DNA of 64,000 bases, taken from Chlorops oryzae. Its lineage: Eukaryota; Arthropoda; Insecta; Diptera; Chloropidae. The stretch is taken from contig CM035806.1 in NCBI GenBank assembly GCA_020466095.1, positions 118,756,421 to 118,820,420 of the forward strand, written 5' to 3'. Position numbers and translations under genes: made by a program. Within the stretch, counting starts at the first letter, position 1. Each line of letters opens with the position of its first letter. Below, in pieces: positions 58,651 to 64,000 of this stretch. The notes under the pieces are model-generated. The model did not search any database and was not told the origin of the DNA. It saw only the letters and a list, made by a program, of their open reading frames with translations.

Positions 58651-58770
58651 TCGGACACTAATAACTATTAGTGTCCGACCGAAGGTTCGGCTTCGGCTTC
58701 GGTAATCGGCATAATCGGCCAATTCTTAATATTCGGCTTCGGCTTCGGCTAGAAAACGCCGAATATTTTA
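58651..58770. repeat. TTCGGC repeats and a GTCGGACACTAAT palindrome
   Basis: GTCGGACACTAAT..ATTAGTGTCCGAC forms a 30-bp palindrome, followed by GTTCGGCTTCGGCTTCGG repeats. Similar TTCGG-rich pieces flank 47672-47703, 54929-54966, 60000-60080 and 60340-60380, so an older element once spanned this area. Confidence 0.7.
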
Positions 58771-58844
58771 GTTGAATATTTTTGCATTTTAATGGAAGTA
58801 AAAAAGTCACGATAGATTTTCAATTGCTTCCCCGAGTAAAAATA

Positions 58845-59145
58845 TGCAGGCCCAAATCGGGCCCAAATGACGCCAAAAAATCAAAACGCTCCCAAATCGA
58901 GCTCAAATTGAGCCCAAAATTCAATACGCGCCCAAACTGGGCCCAAATAATGAACAGTATCGCGCCCAAATCGAGCCCCAACCAAGCACAAATCTAACAA
59001 AAACGTGCCCATACCGAGCCCAATGCGCGCCCAAACGTAACCAAAATGGGCTCAAATTGAGCCCAATGCGTGCCCAAATCAAGCCCAAAAAAAATCAAAA
59101 TGGGCCCAAATTGATCCCAATGCGCGCCCAAATCAAGCCCAAAAT
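58845..59145. repeat. GCCCAAATCGAGCCC-type array, block 1
   Basis: About 20 drifting units of GCGCCCAAATCGAGCCCAAA-type words in one orientation. It has no coding meaning. Confidence 0.88.
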
Positions 59146-59535
59146 TGAAAAAATTATGCAAAGTTTTGACAATTTGACTTTAAACTTATAAACGTAAAAA
59201 ATCCAGTCTTTTCCCACGACGAAGGAGATCAAAATCGAGAAATTAACAATTTTAAAAACAAAAGGTATTTGGAATTTTAAATAGGGAAAAACAATATTTG
59301 ATATTAAATGTGTGTACACCACCGGGCCTTGTTAAGGCCGGAATTTTTTTTATTTTAATTTTTCCCGTTTTGGGTTTATTTCAAGAAATTCGAGGGCCGA
59401 TAGACTCAAAAGCTACTGCCTCTCTATTTTTTTTAAGATTGCGTCTTAATTCATTAAGGCGCAATACTCAAATAATAATAATAATAATACGTATAATTAG
59501 AATAATAATAATAATAATTATAATAATAATTATAA
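59146..59535. other. Non-coding stretch with AAT microsatellite
   Basis: A (AATAAT)n run lies at about 59471-59535. CCGGGCCTTGTTAAGGCCGG near 59322 is a small palindrome. No gene signal. Confidence 0.55.
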
Positions 59536-60977
59536 TGTCGTGCACGAAACTCGCGACATTTGTATGGATTTTGCATCGACGCCACCTATGCTTTAGTCTC
59601 GCAAGTGTCGTCAACGATTAGTTCAAGTCGTGCAGCCAGCGTCGAAGACGGGTGCAAGGTTGTGCCGAGAGGGAATATTAAATTCGAAAGTGCTTCGGGC
59701 TCGTTTTTTGAAAATTTTTTTCTTAATTTGGGCCCATTTTGGCTATATTTGGGCTTGATTTGGGCGCGCATTGGGCTCGATTTTGGGCGCGTTTGTTCAC
59801 TACCCATGCCCGTTTTGGGCTCGATTTGGGCGCGAGTCTGTTCATTATTTGGGCGTGGGTTGGGTTCAATTTGGGCGCGTTCTTTCTAGATTTGGGCCCG
59901 GTTTGGGCTCGATTTGGGCGAGATACTGTTCATTATTTTGGCCCAGTTTGGGCGTGCTTTGGGCGTGCAAAATAAATACAAATATTTGTACTTGGGACCT
60001 TTTACTTCGGTCTTCGGCCGAAGTCTTCAACTCTGCCGATTGTTCGGCTTCGGCTAAAAATCCACCTTCGGTCGGACACTAATAACTATATATAGTATAG
60101 TTAATTACAAAATGAAAATATTCGTGCACATTAAGCAAACACATAACCTAATACATTTATTAAAGTTTCAATTATGAACTTTTCAAACAATATAAAACAC
60201 CCAGCTGACGCCGTGTTTCTTTGATAATTTTCTTGCAAGTGGCATCATAGTGCCACATTGTGTCTACCCGTATTGTTGTTGGTAGCTTTCTGGTGAATTT
60301 CTCGAATTTGTTGAATTTCCTATTCCTGCTTAAGGAAGGAGTTGAAGACTTCGGCCGAAGACCGAAGGCCGAAGCCGAATGCAAAAAAATTTATAGTAAG
60401 GAAACAAAATCAGTCTTTATTCATTTGACAAGCACAAAAAAAAACCGCTCAAATTTTCTCTAAATTCTTTCGCTTTAGTCGCCCACAAAGTGAGAATTTA
60501 CGGCAGTAATTCACTAGTGTAAAAGGTCCCAAGTACAAATATTTGTATTTATTTTGCACGCCCAAAGCACGCCCAAACTGGGCCAAAATAATGAACAGTA
60601 TCTCGCCCAAATCGAGCCCAAACCGGGCCCAAATCTAGAAAGAACGCGCCCAAATCGAGCCCAAACAACGCCCAAATAATGAACAGACTCGCGCCCAAAA
60701 CGGGCATGGGTAGTGAACAAACGCGCCCAAAATCGAGCCCAATGCACGCCCAAATCAAGCCCAAATATAGCCAAAATGGGCCCAAATTAAGAAAAAAATT
60801 TTTAAAAAACGAGCCCGAAGCACTTTCGAATTTAATATTCCCTCTCGGCACAACCTTGCACCCGTCTTCGACGCTGGCTGCACGACTTGAACTAATCGTT
60901 GACGACACTTGCGAGACTAAAGCATAGGTGGCGTCGATGCAAAATCCATACAAATGTCGCGAGTTTCGTGCACGACA
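59536..60977. repeat. Inverted repeat with ~460-bp arms carrying GCCCAAAT arrays
   Basis: The arm 59536-60005 (TGTCGTGCACGAAACTCGCG onwards) returns inverted at 60519-60977. Each arm includes an array of TTTGGGCTCGATTTGGGCGC-type words. The ~510-bp centre holds TTCGG-rich sequence and a fragment of family Y (60097-60338). It may be one large foldback element; no target duplication was found. Confidence 0.87.
60097..60338 (+). mobile_element. Family Y fragment
   Basis: It matches the middle of family Y (AAAATATTCGTGCACATTAAGC to TATTCCTGCTTAAGG). Both ends are lost, and it runs into TTCGG-rich sequence on each side. Confidence 0.85.
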
Positions 60978-61492
60978 CTTTGCAGGACATGTCATTCATG
61001 AAGTAATGCATCCCATGCGTGGAGGAAGTCATACATGACTGGTATTCCGTAATGCAAACATGAATAAGTTCTTACAATTTTTTAAAAATTTCAATAAAAC
61101 GCTTATTTGACATGAGATTGTAATATTTATTATATGTATATACATACATATATAATTCTTCTTCTTCTTGCGTGTTTAACTATCCCGGTCTATCCCGGGG
61201 TCCGCAAGTATATACATATATAATTGATTATATTAAATCTATTTAACAACTATTAACAAATCAACATAGAACGTGATTGCCAAACGAAATGCGAATGTCA
61301 AAATCGGCTTAGTTATAATAACGATGTCTTCGAAGACTTCATGCACGATTTTGTCTAGAACGACCGATTTCCGAAAGTGTTATTATTTTATTGTTCTCAC
61401 CCCATTCATATTTGTTCGAGGGACCTTTTGTTTACAACAATCCGACGGCAGATTTATTTTCTGCAAGTCGGAAGTTGTTTCTATTTCAGTTT
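60978..61492 (-). other. 3' flank of the R4-like LINE, end not defined
   Basis: The stretch includes (CTT)n and TATCCCGGTCTATCCCGGGG near 61157-61200, and TA repeats. Part of it must be the 3' untranslated region of the LINE to its right, but I cannot place the end. Confidence 0.4.
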
Positions 61493-64000
61493 CTATTGGG
61501 CTAGGAATTTACGTACTATGTTGCACGTTTTTAAGGCTATTGCTTTTTGAATGAAGTAGTGGTAGTTAAGGGGTATGTTTAGTTTCTCTAGGTTGGCTAT
61601 AAATGTGTTGTGAAGTATACAGGTCGGTGATATTATAAAAGGGACTATTTCTACAGTTTTTTGGTTCCAGATTTTTTTTATTTCTTGGGCTAAGTCGAAG
61701 TATTTCTCTAGTTTTTCTGTATATTTGCGGTGTATGTTATGATCGGATGGGGTGCTTATTTCTATTAAAAATGTTTTTTTTATTGATTTTATTAATGAGT
61801 AATGTCTGGTCTATTGTGTGCTACAGTGTGATCTGTTTGAATGGTTCTGTCCCAGTATATTTTGAAGGTTTCATTTTCAAGAATATTCTGGGGAGTGTAG
61901 TTGTAGTATGGTGTGTACTCAGTCAGTAGTTTGGATTTGAGGGCTATTTGTTGGTGGATTATTTTGGCAACTATGTTATGTCGCTCTGTGTATTGTGTTC
62001 CTGCTAGTATTTGGCATCCTGTAATTATATGGTCTATTGTTTCTGGCTTTTGATGGCATTTTCTACATTTATCGGATACTGTATTGGGGTCTTTGAGTAT
62101 GTATTTGACATAATTTTTTGTAGCGATGACATTGACTTGAATGGCTATGAGGAACCCTTCGGTCTCTGGGTTAAGCTCCCCTTTCTTTAACCACGTGTAC
62201 GAGCTTTTGCGGTCTATATTACTGCTCTGCATGATAAAAGGGTGCTTACCATGTAGTTCTTTTCCTGCCCATGCATCTCTTTTGGTCTGTATTGTTCTAT
62301 TGGTTAGTGTATATTCATGGTCTTTAAGGTTAAGTGGTGTGTACTTTTTATCTGCTAGAACTGTTGCACGATGTAGGTTAGATGAGTTGAGATGGAAGTA
62401 AGCTCGAAGGTTTGAGATTTGGCTATTGTGAAGGTTGAGTATGTCTATCATTCCTCTTCCGCCTTCTGACCGTGGAAGTGATATTCTCTGGATGCACGAA
62501 TTTGGGTGAAGTTTCCGGTTTTTGGTCAGTAATGTTCTCGTTGTTATTTCCAGGTTATTTAAATCGGTGTTTGACCATTTTATTATCCCAAACGAGTATG
62601 TAAGAATCGGGATAACATATGTGTTTATGGCTTTAAAAAGGTTTCTAGAGTTGAGGTAGGATTTTAAAATGTGTTTAAGTCTTTGTATGTATATCTGTGT
62701 AAGCTGTTTTTTGATAGTAGTGTGATTTATTTTTGTATTTTGCTGGAAACCTAAGTATTTGTATTCCTCTCCACGGTTCATGTTTTCTAGGATTTCGTTA
62801 TTTAATGTCACTGTTTCTTGCGAGTTTGCCCATCTGCCTTTTTCTATGTGTTGTGCTTTGCATTTATTTATTCCGAATTCCATTCCTATGTCTGTTGTTA
62901 TTTGTTCTGTGACTTTAAGGAGACTGCGTAGTTGTGTTTGGGTAGCTGCGTATATCTTGATATCATCCATATAGAGGAGATGATTTATTTTGTGGTTAAC
63001 TATTGATTGATGTTTTATGTTATATCCATGTGATGTATTGTTGAGGGCGTTAGACAATGGGTTGAGGCAAAGGCAGAACCAGAGGGCACTGAGAGAGTCT
63101 CCCTGGAAAATACCTCTGTTGATTTCTATTTCTTCGGTTTGTATATATGCAGTTTCTGTCTTGATGTTAATTGTTGTTTTCCATGTTTGCATAAGGTGCT
63201 TTAGGAGATCAATAAATCTTGGGTGAATCTTATATATTTCCAGTACTTTTTTGAGCCAGCTATGTGGGACTGAATCGAAAGCTTTTTTGTAGTCAATGAA
63301 GCAGTAGTGCAGGTTTCGTTGTTGTGTGATTGCTTGTTTGGTTATAATTGTATCTATTATTAGTTGTTCTTTGCACCCTCTACTATGTTTTTTGCATCCT
63401 TTTTGTTCTATTGTTATTAGATTTTGTGATGTTAGATGTTCGTCAATTTTTTTACATATTGTGGCTGTGATTATTTTGTATAGGGTTGATAGGCATGTTA
63501 TGGGTCTATAATTTGCTGGGTTTGTTGTACGGTCGTTTTTTGGTTTTATAAATGTTCTTCCGACTCCTAGGAATTCGGGAAACTCGGATGGGTTTTCTAT
63601 TATCTTGTTAATCAGCTTCGTTATGCATGTATGGGTGGATGTTAATTTCTTGTACCAAAAATTGTGTATCTTATCGGGTCCTGGACATTTCCAGTTATGT
63701 GATTTCTTGATTACGTCTGTTATTTCCTGTAGGCTTATAATGTAGTTATTTTGCGGCAAAGTATTTGTTTGAGCATTTTCTTCTTCCTCTATCCATTTAG
63801 CTGTTTTTTATGTTGAATAGGTTCTGACCATATTTCCCTCCAGAAAGTGGTTATTTCTTGCTCTGATGGGACTTCGGTTTGTTGGATATTTTCTGTTGAC
63901 GCAATTTTACGGTAAAAAATCTTTTCGTTAGTTTTAAACAGATTGTTATCTATTTTTCGTTGATGTGATTCTTTATAACGTCTGAGTCGGCTTGCGTATA
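61493..64000 (-). pseudogene. R4/Dong-like LINE: reverse transcriptase plus C-terminal endonuclease, broken, off window
   Basis: The main frame 63759-61792 has reverse transcriptase motifs WKCPGPDKIHNFWYKK, YRPITCLS, DYKKAFDSVPHSWL, GIFQGDSLSALWFCLCLNPL and the catalytic LYMDDIK (YMDD). A CCHC element CRKCHQKPETIDHIITGC follows near the C-terminus, as in elements with a restriction-like endonuclease. The endonuclease begins with RPDI at the end of this frame and continues in another frame (61800-61493) with FLIEISTPSDHN and KYTEKLEKYF, so a one-base shift lies near 61795-61800. A second shift near 63800-63805 separates the frame from its N-terminal part, which continues to the window edge. 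This group makes site-specific cuts, for example in rDNA or TAA repeats. Confidence 0.85.

Noticed and set aside
59560..60995. Open frames rich in Gly, Leu, Trp and Ala on both strands
   Set aside because: They come from the GGGCTCGATTTGGGC-type array read in phase; no family similarity and they recur wherever the array occurs.

Overview
The window looks like a piece of an AT-rich, transposon-packed nuclear genome of a higher (cyclorrhaphan) fly. The reasons are one intron-containing gene homologous to animal TP53INP/Drosophila DOR, several arthropod-type transposons (mariner, BEL/Pao, Ty3, RTE- and R4-like LINEs), and many copies of short elements with the DINE-1-like layout known from Diptera. 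A tephritid-like fly is my guess; nothing here fixes the species. There is no bacterial gene, operon or CRISPR array.

Layout. 1-3.2 kb: gene-free DNA with small TIR elements. 3.4-6.4 kb: a 5'-truncated LINE split by a 179-bp MITE. 6.5-17.3 kb: DINE-like copies, hAT-like non-autonomous elements with exact 8-bp target duplications, an array of ATTACATATGTAAT-like palindromes and a repeat with two facing tRNA-like B boxes. 17.6-18.9 kb: a complete mariner with one frameshift. 19.1-20.7 kb: a reversed DINE-like copy carrying a foldback element with matching 152-bp arms. 21.5-24.5 kb: the only host gene I recognise, the TP53INP/DOR homologue, five coding exons on the + strand, with a very long (CT)n tract in its last intron. 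25-28 kb: inverted-repeat elements, one nested. 30.9-31.4 kb: an RTE-type LINE fragment. 32-43 kb: a hAT-like element with a matching empty site elsewhere in the window, then a 9.6-kb Ty3/gypsy element (minus strand) whose two LTRs hold 4 and 10 copies of the same ~112-bp repeat. 43.8-45.9 kb: a decayed hAT with a transposase C-terminus and a nested element. 46-58.7 kb: a deep nest of insertions including a BEL/Pao element (minus strand) with LTRs that look identical. 58.8-61 kb: arrays built from GCCCAAATCGAGCCC-like words, part of them in a ~460-bp-arm inverted repeat. 61.5-64 kb: an R4/Dong-like LINE on the minus strand, running off the window.

How it works together. Apart from the DOR homologue, nothing suggests a cellular pathway. 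The value of the window is as a record of transposition: many insertions keep exact target duplications, so their order can be read. The most striking part is 54,967-58,650. After its five insertions are subtracted, a family member of about 741 bp remains, against 751 bp for the uninterrupted copy at 46,045-46,795, and two of the five insertions hit the same 8-mer at mirror positions in the host element's two terminal repeats.
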